NCBI GenBank assembly: GCA_945860375.1
Contig: CAMAQR010000036.1
Coordinates: 1-37,085 of the forward strand
Direction: 5' to 3'
Length of the DNA stretch: 37,085 bases
Source of the DNA: Pseudorhodobacter antarcticus
GTDB taxonomy: Bacteria > Pseudomonadota > Alphaproteobacteria > Rhodobacterales > Rhodobacteraceae
Position numbers and translations under genes: made by a program. The notes beneath the pieces were generated by a model. That model saw only the letters and a program-made list of their open reading frames with translations. It did not search any database and was not told where the DNA came from. How positions within the stretch are numbered: the stretch's first letter is position 1; every line of letters begins with the position of its first letter. Positions 26,782-33,808 of the stretch are shown in pieces.

Positions 26782-27906
26782 ATGTCGAAAAATCGCACCA
26801 GTAATTCGGATGATGCCGCAGAGTCCCGTCCTGCGATGGATCTGACAGAAGGCGCCGTCTCGAACGTGACGTTCCTGATCGTACCGCGCTTTAACATGTC
26901 GACTTTGATGACCATGATCGAGCCGATGCGTATCGCGAACTATCTGTCGCCACTGCCAATTTATGGCTGGGAAATCGTGTCGTTTGACGGCGAGGTGATC
27001 GTGGCGAGTAATGGGTTTTCCTTGCCCGCACATGCGCCAACAAACCGCAATCGGCGCGGCGAGGTGATCTTCGTCATGGGCAGCTGGGGCGCGGAAAGCT
27101 ATCGGAATACCACGGTATTTTCATGGATCCGCAGGCAAGCCCGTGAGGGCGCGCGGATTTGCGCGGTGGAGCTTGGCACCTATCTGGTGGCGCGATCCGG
27201 GCTCTTGTCGGGGCGTAACGTTACAACGCATTGGTCCTACGGGCCGGGATTTCAGGAGCAATTCCCCGACATCACATTTGTCGAACAAATATACACCGTT
27301 GACGATGGGGTGATGACCTGCGGCGGCGGGATGGCAGGGGTGGACATGATGCTGCGCCTGATTGGTGAAGCACATGGAGAAAGCCTAATCGGTGAGATCG
27401 CGGACCAACTCATGCATCACCCCGTGCGTCCAGCGACCGCTCCGCAACGCCGGACCATGGGACGCAGCACCGATACGATGGCGCCAATGGTGCGCGAGGC
27501 AATTGCCCTGATTGAGCGTAACATCACGGAACCCCTAAGCGTTCCGGATATTGCCGGTGCTTTGGGGGTATCTCAGCGCCAGATGGAGCGGCAATTCAAG
27601 CAAACGATTGGCTGTACCGTTGTGCAGTTTGGCTTACTTTTGCGGTTGCAGCACGCACGGGTTTTGCTGATCTCGACCACACTCAGCGTGCGTGACATCG
27701 CGACAGCATCAGGGTTTAACACGCTGTCGCATTTCGCGTTTTCGTTCGGAAAATGCTTTGGGCGCAGGCCCAGCGAATACCGTCAAGCTTGGCCGGAAAA
27801 AGACAGCGCCCCCAGTTGGCCGGGGACGCTGTCGAAGTTTTTGCTGGCATTGCAGAACCGGGGAACGACGAAACCGATACAGGTTCTACGTAAAAGCCGG
27901 ATTTAG
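26782..27906 (+). CDS. cdhR: CdhR-like AraC regulator with DJ-1/PfpI (GATase1-like) sensor domain
   Basis: This 374-residue regulator has an N-terminal DJ-1/PfpI-like domain (VTFLIVPRFNMSTLMTMIEP, later CAVELGTYLVARSGLLSG with the nucleophile elbow Cys). A C-terminal AraC-type double helix-turn-helix follows (LSVPDIAGALGVSQRQMERQ and LSVRDIATASGFNTLSHF). GbdR and CdhR, which sense betaine and carnitine, have this architecture. It is divergent from BKACE and convergent, by a 4-bp overlap, with the L-carnitine dehydrogenase gene, so the call CdhR-like is well supported. The ATG at 26782 has no clear ribosome site; the next in-frame ATG (26836) has none either. Confidence 0.85.
   Translation: MSKNRTSNSDDAAESRPAMDLTEGAVSNVTFLIVPRFNMSTLMTMIEPMRIANYLSPLPIYGWEIVSFDGEVIVASNGFSLPAHAPTNRNRRGEVIFVMGSWGAESYRNTTVFSWIRRQAREGARICAVELGTYLVARSGLLSGRNVTTHWSYGPGFQEQFPDITFVEQIYTVDDGVMTCGGGMAGVDMMLRLIGEAHGESLIGEIADQLMHHPVRPATAPQRRTMGRSTDTMAPMVREAIALIERNITEPLSVPDIAGALGVSQRQMERQFKQTIGCTVVQFGLLLRLQHARVLLISTTLSVRDIATASGFNTLSHFAFSFGKCFGRRPSEYRQAWPEKDSAPSWPGTLSKFLLALQNRGTTKPIQVLRKSRI
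26784..26798 (+). promoter_or_regulatory. Shared motif, site D (regulator/BKACE divergent region)
   Basis: GTCGAAAAATCGCAC overlaps the first codons of the CdhR-like gene, about 80 bp upstream of BKACE. It matches the core GNCGAAAAA(A)NCGC found before the CdhA, LLM and RidA/ALDH genes. It is the weakest of the four copies (five instead of six A residues). Confidence 0.4.
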
Positions 27907-28847
27907 CGGCGGGCTTCGCGGATCGCGTTTAGAACGGCGACGATTTCACGGTCACGCGTGGCCGCCAAATCCTCGAAATGCCGTCCAGCGGCGATTTCGT
28001 TGCAGCCGTCCACCATGCGATCTCGCAGGTCTTGGGTTAGCTCCGGCGCTTCCAGCCGCGTCCACGGCCATTTCAGGGCCGGGCCGAATTGGTCCAGATT
28101 GGTCGCCATGCCGCCTTCACCACAAGCAACATGAAAGGCCATGCATTGCCCCTGCACCGCCATACGCGTTGCGGGGCCGTTCATCAGCGCGTTGTCAATG
28201 TCGGCGGGTGTTGCTTCGCCGTTGGCGACCATGTGCAGCGCTTCACGCCAGAGGGCTTCTTGCAGGCGAGTGGCGACAAATCCCGGAATTTCCTTTTTCA
28301 TTGCCAGCGGCGCTTTTCCCGCAATCTGGTAGAACTCTACTGCCCAAGCGACAGCGGCAGGGTCGGTGCCTTTGCCGCCAACCACTTCAACCAATGGCAA
28401 AAGATAGGGTGGGTTGAAGGGGTGGCCAATAACGGTGCGCTGCGGGGTCATGCAGTTGGCCTGAATCTGGCTCATCGTCAGGCCCGAGGTGGACGAGGCA
28501 ATGACGCAAGTTTCAGGCGCGAGTTCGCCCAGACGTTGGTAAAGCGCCTGCTTGATGTCCAGCCGTTCGGGCGCGCTTTCCTGAATGAACTGTGCTTCCC
28601 GCACCGCATCGGCCAGATCGGTGGTGATGCGCAACCGATCTCGAGATGCGCCGGGGGCCAGACCCAAAGCCATCAGGCTGATCCAGCCGGTATTGATCAC
28701 CGACATCAGCGCCGGCACTTCGGCGTCAGAATGGATATAGGCGGTAACATCATAGCCGCGCGCCAGAAAATGGGCGGCCCAACCGCCACCGATGGGTCCA
28801 GCGCCGATTGTTGTAATGCGGGTGACGGATTTGGGATCGGGATACAT
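27903..28847 (-). CDS. cdhA: L-carnitine dehydrogenase (3-hydroxyacyl-CoA dehydrogenase family)
   Basis: This 314-residue NAD-dependent enzyme has the Rossmann motif GAGPIGGGW (15-23), ASSTSGLTMSQIQ at about 117-129 and the catalytic His in IGHPFNPPYLLPLVEV (His142). GHPFNPPYLLPLVEVVGG is characteristic of carnitine dehydrogenases, not of the fatty-acid FadB type. It oxidises L-carnitine to 3-dehydrocarnitine. The start at 28847 (MYPDPKSVTRI) matches the family; a longer frame to 28946 has no support. No CdhB-type thioesterase gene is linked to it here. Its stop overlaps the convergent regulator stop by 4 bp. Confidence 0.9.
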   Translation of the reverse strand: MYPDPKSVTRITTIGAGPIGGGWAAHFLARGYDVTAYIHSDAEVPALMSVINTGWISLMALGLAPGASRDRLRITTDLADAVREAQFIQESAPERLDIKQALYQRLGELAPETCVIASSTSGLTMSQIQANCMTPQRTVIGHPFNPPYLLPLVEVVGGKGTDPAAVAWAVEFYQIAGKAPLAMKKEIPGFVATRLQEALWREALHMVANGEATPADIDNALMNGPATRMAVQGQCMAFHVACGEGGMATNLDQFGPALKWPWTRLEAPELTQDLRDRMVDGCNEIAAGRHFEDLAATRDREIVAVLNAIREARR

Positions 28848-28875
28848 CGTGCGGACTTTCAGGTAAAAGGGAGGA

Positions 28876-28890
28876 GCGATTTTTTCGCCC
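28876..28890 (-). promoter_or_regulatory. Shared motif, site C (upstream of L-carnitine dehydrogenase)
   Basis: On the minus strand, GGGCGAAAAAATCGC lies 29-43 bp upstream of the cdhA start. It shares the core GGCGAAAAAANCGC with the sites near 30850 and 32540. The location fits an activator or repressor operator for cdhA. The 61-bp gap between CaiD and CdhA is otherwise empty. Confidence 0.5.
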
Positions 28891-28908
28891 AAAAGGCGGA
28901 TTGTGGCT

Positions 28909-29709
28909 TTAGCGGCCCTTGAAGACGGGATCGCGTTTTTCGACAAACGCCGCGATGCCTTCGGCAGAATCTTCGGATTTCAGCATGGCGCGGTAGGTTG
29001 GCAGATCGCCTGTGCGCATGTGGTTGAAGGCCACTTCCAAAGGCATGGCCTGAATGGCGCGTTCAACTTCCTTGACGGTTTGCATCGCAAGCGGCGCGGA
29101 TCCCGCAATCTGATCCGCCCAAGCGCGGGCGGTTTCCATCAGGCTTTCTTTCGGCACCACCTTGTTCACAAGGCCGTAATGCGCCGCCTCTGCCGCAGGC
29201 ATCCGACGCCCCAGCAGCAGCATTTCCATTGCGATGTTGCGCGGAATCAGGCGCGGCAGGCGTTGCAGCGCGCCCGCGTCCGGCACAATCCCCAAGGGCA
29301 TTTCCGGCAGGCCAAACTGCACATGATCTGCGGCGATGATCAGATCGCAGGACATGGCAATTTCAAACCCGCCACCAATTGCCATGCCGTTCAAGGCGCA
29401 GATCACCGGCTTGTTCATTTGCCAGTTTTCCGTCAATCCGCCAAAGCCGCCGATGCCATAATCAGCGGTTTCCCACCAGTTATCCAACGTCATCTCACCT
29501 GCATTGAGCGCCTTAAGATCCCATCCTGCGGAAAAAATGCGATCGCCTTCCGCCGTCAGAATCCCGACCCAAAGTTCAGGATCGTCGCGCAGCAAGGCAA
29601 AGGCGCGGCCCATATCCTGGCTCATCGCGACGTCAATCGCGTTCACTTTTGGCTTGTTCAGCTTTATTTCCAGCACCCGGCCGCGGCGGGTAACTTCAAC
29701 GTGGCTCAT
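28909..29709 (-). CDS. caiD: Carnitinyl-CoA dehydratase/crotonobetainyl-CoA hydratase (CaiD-like)
   Basis: This 266-residue crotonase-fold enzyme is close to E. coli CaiD along its length: IFSAGWDLKAL (about 58-68), GFGGLTENWQMNKPV, AIGGGFEIAMSCD (about 111-122) and LPEMPLGIVPDAG. Both catalytic glutamates are present (in GGGFE and LPE), and the tail EKRDPVFKGR is nearly identical to CaiD. It interconverts crotonobetainyl-CoA and L-carnitinyl-CoA. The ATG at 29709 has AAGGAAG upstream. It lies 25 bp after the LLM monooxygenase stop and probably shares its transcript. Confidence 0.92.
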   Translation of the reverse strand: MSHVEVTRRGRVLEIKLNKPKVNAIDVAMSQDMGRAFALLRDDPELWVGILTAEGDRIFSAGWDLKALNAGEMTLDNWWETADYGIGGFGGLTENWQMNKPVICALNGMAIGGGFEIAMSCDLIIAADHVQFGLPEMPLGIVPDAGALQRLPRLIPRNIAMEMLLLGRRMPAAEAAHYGLVNKVVPKESLMETARAWADQIAGSAPLAMQTVKEVERAIQAMPLEVAFNHMRTGDLPTYRAMLKSEDSAEGIAAFVEKRDPVFKGR

Positions 29710-29734
29710 AGGGCTTCCTTTCGGGAAAAGACGT

Positions 29735-30769
29735 TCAAGCGAAAGCCGGGATGACTTCCTTGCAAAACAGCTCTAACGAGCGTTTTTGCTCGGCAAGTCC
29801 GAGGCCAAGGCTGGCGTAATAGATGAATTCATCCACGCCCAACGCCTGATAGAGTTTCAATTTCGCAATCACCTCATCCGGGGTGCCGAACATCAGATTG
29901 CGGTGCAGCATGTCAGGATCATATTCAGCGCGGTTGCCAAGTTGATCGAACGGGATCGCTTTCGGGAAACCGTTTTCGACATCACCCATGTTCTTGAACA
30001 GATTCTCAAACTGTGAAAGCTGGCGCTGTGCAGCGCGAATTGGCACCATCCAGTCCTCTTTACTGTCATAGACCGCGGTGTGGCGCATCATCGCCATGAT
30101 CGGGCGTTTGGAGCCAGGATTGTTGGCAATGGCCTCGTCCATGCGGCCCATGTAGATTTCCGCTTCGGACATATCGCGGGTCAGGGGCCAAGACATGATG
30201 TTGCAGCCATTCTTGACCGCATAATCATAAGTGATCGGGGCGCGGGCGGCGATCCAAACCGGAACTTCAGCCTGCAACGGTTTGGGGCAAGACGTAGAGG
30301 TGGGGAAGCTCCAGAACTCGCCGGTGTGATCATAATCGCCCTTCCAGAGCGCACGCACGGCGGGCAGCATTTCTTGCATGTAGCGCCACGCGTCGGATTG
30401 TTTCAGCCCTGGGTGCATGCGGTCAAACTCGCGCTGATATGCGCCTGAACCGATGCCAAACTCCAGCCGCCCGCCCGAGATCAGGTCAACGAAAGCCGCC
30501 TCTCCCGCCACTTTGATCGGATGCCAATAAGCTGCGGCGACGCAGGCGGTGCCAAGGCGGATGCGGTCGGTGTGGCCCGCCCACCACGCCAGGATGGAAA
30601 ACGGGTTCGGCGCGATGGTCATTTCCAGTGCGTGATGTTCAGCGGCCCAAGCAATGTTGAAGCCACCCAGTTCGGCCATCTGAACCATGTCAATCGTGTG
30701 GCGCGCGACGTCCTTCATATCCAGACTTTCGTCCATCCGTTCCAAGTTAATGGCGAGTTGAAACTTCAT
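29735..30769 (-). CDS. LLM class flavin-dependent monooxygenase (luciferase-like)
   Basis: This 344-residue luciferase-fold protein begins MKFQLAINLERM and has AEHHALEMTIAPNPFSILAW and RIRLGTACVAAAYWHPIKVA. It also carries GGRLEFGIGSGAYQREFDRM, all hallmarks of group C flavin-dependent monooxygenases. Such enzymes use reduced FMN from a separate flavin reductase and O2. A candidate reductase is fused to the CoA-transferase at 33801-35894. The substrate is unknown; oxygenation of the acyl or amine part of a carnitine-like compound is a possibility. The ATG at 30769 has GGAGG 6 bp upstream, against a four-codon-longer alternative. Confidence 0.9.
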   Translation of the reverse strand: MKFQLAINLERMDESLDMKDVARHTIDMVQMAELGGFNIAWAAEHHALEMTIAPNPFSILAWWAGHTDRIRLGTACVAAAYWHPIKVAGEAAFVDLISGGRLEFGIGSGAYQREFDRMHPGLKQSDAWRYMQEMLPAVRALWKGDYDHTGEFWSFPTSTSCPKPLQAEVPVWIAARAPITYDYAVKNGCNIMSWPLTRDMSEAEIYMGRMDEAIANNPGSKRPIMAMMRHTAVYDSKEDWMVPIRAAQRQLSQFENLFKNMGDVENGFPKAIPFDQLGNRAEYDPDMLHRNLMFGTPDEVIAKLKLYQALGVDEFIYYASLGLGLAEQKRSLELFCKEVIPAFA

Positions 30770-30828
30770 GTCATCCTCCACGAGTGCGCTTTGTTACAGG
30801 AATGTTGGTTGGAACCGCGGGCAATAAT

Positions 30829-30864
30829 GTCGAAATTTCGACGTTGGTTGCGTTTTTTCGCCAC
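30829..30864 (-). promoter_or_regulatory. LLM promoter region: palindrome plus shared motif, site B
   Basis: GTCGAAATTTCGAC (30829-30842) is a perfect 14-bp palindrome 60 bp upstream of the LLM start. Next to it, at 30847-30864 on the minus strand, is GTGGCGAAAAAACGCAAC, which matches the site before RidA (32537-32555) except for one inserted base. This makes a probable operator region for the LLM-caiD transcript. Confidence 0.5.
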
Positions 30865-30884
30865 AACATTTGCGCAAGCTGGCA

Positions 30885-30922
30885 CAGGCAAAAATAACAG
30901 GGCCAGCCGCGATGGCTGGCCC
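30885..30922 (-). terminator. Rho-independent terminator of the aldehyde dehydrogenase transcript
   Basis: GGGCCAGCC (30900-30908) and GGCTGGCCC (30914-30922) form a 9-bp perfect stem with a 5-nt loop. On the minus strand the stem is followed by TGTTATTTTTG. It lies 25 bp after the aldehyde dehydrogenase stop. It implies that LLM-caiD has its own promoter downstream. Confidence 0.8.
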
Positions 30923-30947
30923 TGGCGTTCCCTGCATCAAAGTCGGT

Positions 30948-32429
30948 TCAGCGCATGACGAAAGGATTGGCCATCGGTTCGGTTGACGTATTGACCCAAA
31001 CCGTCTTGGGCCGGGTGTAGTCATACATCGCCTGAAACCCGCTTTCCCGGCCATAACCGGAACCTTTGACCCCGCCAAATTCCGCGATGGGGGACACCAC
31101 GCGGTAGGTGTTGATCCAGACAATGCCCGACCTGATCGCTTTGGCCATCCGCATTTGCCGCGCGCCATCGCGGGTGAAAATACCTGCGGCAAGCCCGTGT
31201 TTCGTATCATTGGCCAGCGCAATAACCTCTGCCTCGGTCTTGAACCGCAGAACGGAGAGCACCGGGCCAAACAGTTCGGTGTCAACGATGCGCAAATCTT
31301 GACGCGGACACTCGATGATGGTCGGTTCATAATAGGTGCCGCCCAAACCGTCGGGTTGCTTGCCGCCGCATAGAACGCGGCCACCTTCGGTTTGCGCATG
31401 TGCCACCTCACGTTCAATCGTGGCCAGTTGGCCCTGCGTGCACAGCGGGCCCATTTGGGTGTCTTCGTCCAAAGGATCGCCGATGCGGATTTGTCGGGCA
31501 AGGCCGACCATCTTTTCAAGGAACGCATCGGCAATGTCTTCATGCAGATAGAGCCGCGATCCTGCCACACAGCTTTGCCCGGTGGCGCCGAATATACCTG
31601 CAATCGAGCCGTTCACCGCACTGTCGATATCGGCGTCTTCAAACACGATGAACGGGGATTTTCCGCCCAGTTCCAACGACACCTGTGCAAAGTTTTCGCA
31701 TGAATTGGTCAGCACAGCGCGCCCCGCGCCCGCGCCGCCGGTAAATGAAATCCGCGCCACCAAAGGGTGCGATGTCAACACCCGACCGCAGGGTTCGCCG
31801 TGGCCCGACACAATGTTCACCACGCCCGGCGGAAAGCCCGCAGCTTCGATCAATTCGCCAAATTCCAGCATCGCGGCAGAGGCGTGTTCAGACGCCTTCA
31901 ACACCACGGTATTGCCGGCCGCCAGCGCAGGGCCAATTTTCACCGCCACAAGGAAAAGCTGTGAATTCCATGGCACGATGGCGGCGACGACACCCAAGGG
32001 TTCGCGTCGGGTGAACACAAACAAATCCGGCTTATCGATTGGCAGCGTTTCACCGGAAATCTTGTCGGCACAACCGGCATAAAAGTGGAAAAACTCGGCA
32101 ATGTATTTCGCCTGCCAGCGGGTTTCTTTCAGCATCTTGCCGGTATCGATGGTTTCGATGCGGCCCAGACTTTCGGATTTCTCAGCCAGCAAATCCCCGA
32201 GTTTACGCAGGCAGCGGCCCCGCGCCGATGGGCTCATCTCGGCCCAGGGGCCAGAGGTGAAGGCGCGGTCAGCCGCCCGCACCGCACGGTCGACATCTTC
32301 GGCGGTTGCCTCTGGCACACGGCACCAAACTTCGCCGGTGGTTGGATTGGTACTTTGGAACAGAGCGCCATCCGACGCGCCGACCCAAACGCCATCAATC
32401 AACATTTGATAGTCCTTGATTGCAGTCAC
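30948..32429 (-). CDS. NAD(P)-dependent aldehyde dehydrogenase
   Basis: This 493-residue aldehyde dehydrogenase of standard length has the catalytic Cys in GQSCVAGSRLY (about residue 287), the general-base Glu in LELGGKSPFIVFEDAD and the cofactor segment PWNSQLFLVAVKIGPALAAG. It would oxidise an aldehyde formed by the neighbouring monooxygenase, for instance malic semialdehyde or betaine aldehyde; this is inference. The start is GTG at 32429 because GGAGG lies 7 bp upstream, and it gives a normal N-terminus (TAIKDYQMLIDG). The frame is open to 32603 but the extension is not family-like. It is divergent from RidA. Confidence 0.92.
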   Translation of the reverse strand: MTAIKDYQMLIDGVWVGASDGALFQSTNPTTGEVWCRVPEATAEDVDRAVRAADRAFTSGPWAEMSPSARGRCLRKLGDLLAEKSESLGRIETIDTGKMLKETRWQAKYIAEFFHFYAGCADKISGETLPIDKPDLFVFTRREPLGVVAAIVPWNSQLFLVAVKIGPALAAGNTVVLKASEHASAAMLEFGELIEAAGFPPGVVNIVSGHGEPCGRVLTSHPLVARISFTGGAGAGRAVLTNSCENFAQVSLELGGKSPFIVFEDADIDSAVNGSIAGIFGATGQSCVAGSRLYLHEDIADAFLEKMVGLARQIRIGDPLDEDTQMGPLCTQGQLATIEREVAHAQTEGGRVLCGGKQPDGLGGTYYEPTIIECPRQDLRIVDTELFGPVLSVLRFKTEAEVIALANDTKHGLAAGIFTRDGARQMRMAKAIRSGIVWINTYRVVSPIAEFGGVKGSGYGRESGFQAMYDYTRPKTVWVNTSTEPMANPFVMR

Positions 32430-32523
32430 CCCGCAGCCCTCCATAAAGCCTGTCTGATAGTGCCAGCATGACGTTGCCAGCCTGAGGTTGATAGTGAGTG
32501 CGACAGGCCGAAGAATGTGCGGA

Positions 32524-32555
32524 TTTTCGCCACGGCGTGGCGAAAAAAGCGCAAC
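32524..32555. promoter_or_regulatory. 23-bp perfect palindrome with shared motif, site A (ALDH/RidA divergent promoter)
   Basis: TTTTCGCCACG, a single central G, and CGTGGCGAAAA form a perfect 23-bp palindrome at 32524-32546. Its right half continues as GTGGCGAAAAAAGCGCAAC (32537-32555), the same sequence found before LLM. It lies 49-80 bp upstream of RidA and about 95-125 bp upstream of the aldehyde dehydrogenase. It is well placed to control both divergent transcripts, and it is the strongest operator candidate in the window. Confidence 0.6.
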
Positions 32556-32603
32556 TGGTGACGGTTGGGCGGTGTTTGATGACACCTCAAGGGGAGAACT
32601 CAT

Positions 32604-33011
32604 GTGCCAAATTGTAAAACCGTGATCGGTGAACCCCTGGTGATTGCCGGGCGAACGCTGTCGTTGTCACGTGCCATCCGCGCGGGTGATCACGTCTATC
32701 TAACCGGACAAATCCCAATGAAAAACGGGGCTCCGATGACCGATGGCAGCATTGAAGATCAAACCCGTGCAGTGCTGGATGCCGTCACAGAGACGTTGGC
32801 TTTGGCCGCATGCAAGCGATCAGACGTCGTCAAGGCGATGATCTGGCTGCGCGACCGCGCTGATTTTGCTGGTTTTAACGCTGTCTACGGTGAATACTTC
32901 CCCTTTGACCCGCCCGCACGATCCGCCGTTGTCAGTGACCTACTGGTCGATTGCAGGGTCGAAATAGAGGTGGTGGCATGGCGGCCGCTTCAAGGCGAGG
33001 GAAGCCGATGA
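32604..33011 (+). CDS. RidA/YjgF/RutC-family protein
   Basis: This 135-residue RidA fold protein has RAGDHVYLTGQIPMKNG, the Ala-Arg-Ser element PPARSAVVSDLL and the terminal VEIEVVAW. RidA proteins hydrolyse reactive enamines/imines, and the RutC member serves the Rut pyrimidine pathway. The GTG at 32604 starts the family-like frame, with AAGGGGAG about 10 bp upstream. An ATG two bases earlier is in another frame and stops after 7 codons. Its stop overlaps the hydrolase start (ATGA at 33008-33011), so they are co-translated. It probably detoxifies or converts an aminoacrylate-like or imine product of the pathway. Confidence 0.88.
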   Translation: MPNCKTVIGEPLVIAGRTLSLSRAIRAGDHVYLTGQIPMKNGAPMTDGSIEDQTRAVLDAVTETLALAACKRSDVVKAMIWLRDRADFAGFNAVYGEYFPFDPPARSAVVSDLLVDCRVEIEVVAWRPLQGEGSR

Positions 33012-33808
33012 TGCCTGCACCCGATGGCACCGCATACGACACCTACGGCCCTGCGGACGCGCCCTTGGTCGTGCTTGTTCATGGGCTTGGCCTGACCCGC
33101 GCGGTTTGGGACCTGACCATCCCTGATCTAGCCAAGAACGTTCGGGTGCTGGCCTATGACATTTTTGGTCACGGGCAAACGCCCCCGCCTCTGGACCCAC
33201 CCAGCCTTGCCCTGATGGCCAGACAGCTTGCTGACTTGCTCGATCATTGTGGTGCGAAAGCTGCAACTGTGGTTGGGTTTTCGTTAGGGGGCATGATCGC
33301 GCGGCGCTTTGCGCAGGATTTTCCCGATCGCACGCAAGGGCTTGTCATCATGCACTCGCCCCACCGCCGGACACCCGAGGCGCAGGCGGCCATTCTGGCG
33401 CGCGTCGCGCAGGCCAGCGATGCGGGACCTGCTTCGACGGTTGAAGCTGCATTGGCCCGATGGTTCACCGATGATTTCCGCTTTGCCAACCCAAGCGTCA
33501 TGAACCTTGTGCGCGGCTGGGTGCTTGCGAACGATCCCAAAACCTATCCGTCCTTTTACAGTATTCTGGCCGATGGGATTGATGAAATCGTGGCCCCACA
33601 GCCACCCATCAGTTGCCCGACGCTTGTGATGACGGCCGACCAGGATTATGGCAATGGCCCCGAGATGAGTACTGCCATCGCCGCCGAGATCGCCGGGGCA
33701 GAGACCATCATCCTGCCGGGCCTGCGCCACATGGCCTTGATGGAAGACCCGGCCCGCACCAATGCGGCTTTGGGGCGTTTTTTGCAAAAGGCGGTTCTCC
33801 GTGGTTGA
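33008..33808 (+). CDS. Alpha/beta hydrolase
   Basis: This 266-residue alpha/beta hydrolase has the oxyanion-side motif LVHGLGLTRAVWD, the nucleophile elbow GFSLGG (Ser92), an acid near TADQDYG (211-213) and the base His in LRHMALMED (241). It would hydrolyse an ester, amide or thioester, or act like RutD on a peroxy- or carbamoyl intermediate. Its start is set by the ATGA overlap with RidA. The second ATG at 33011 is equally possible. The stop lies 8 bp into the next gene, so RidA, hydrolase and the CoA-transferase fusion form one coupled operon. Confidence 0.9.
   Translation: MMPAPDGTAYDTYGPADAPLVVLVHGLGLTRAVWDLTIPDLAKNVRVLAYDIFGHGQTPPPLDPPSLALMARQLADLLDHCGAKAATVVGFSLGGMIARRFAQDFPDRTQGLVIMHSPHRRTPEAQAAILARVAQASDAGPASTVEAALARWFTDDFRFANPSVMNLVRGWVLANDPKTYPSFYSILADGIDEIVAPQPPISCPTLVMTADQDYGNGPEMSTAIAAEIAGAETIILPGLRHMALMEDPARTNAALGRFLQKAVLRG

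Noticed and set aside
28876..28899. CGCCC-AAAA-GGCG hairpin before cdhA as a terminator of the caiD transcript.
   Set aside because: On the minus strand the stem is followed by A residues, not T, so it does not fit a terminator. The sequence is better explained as motif site C.
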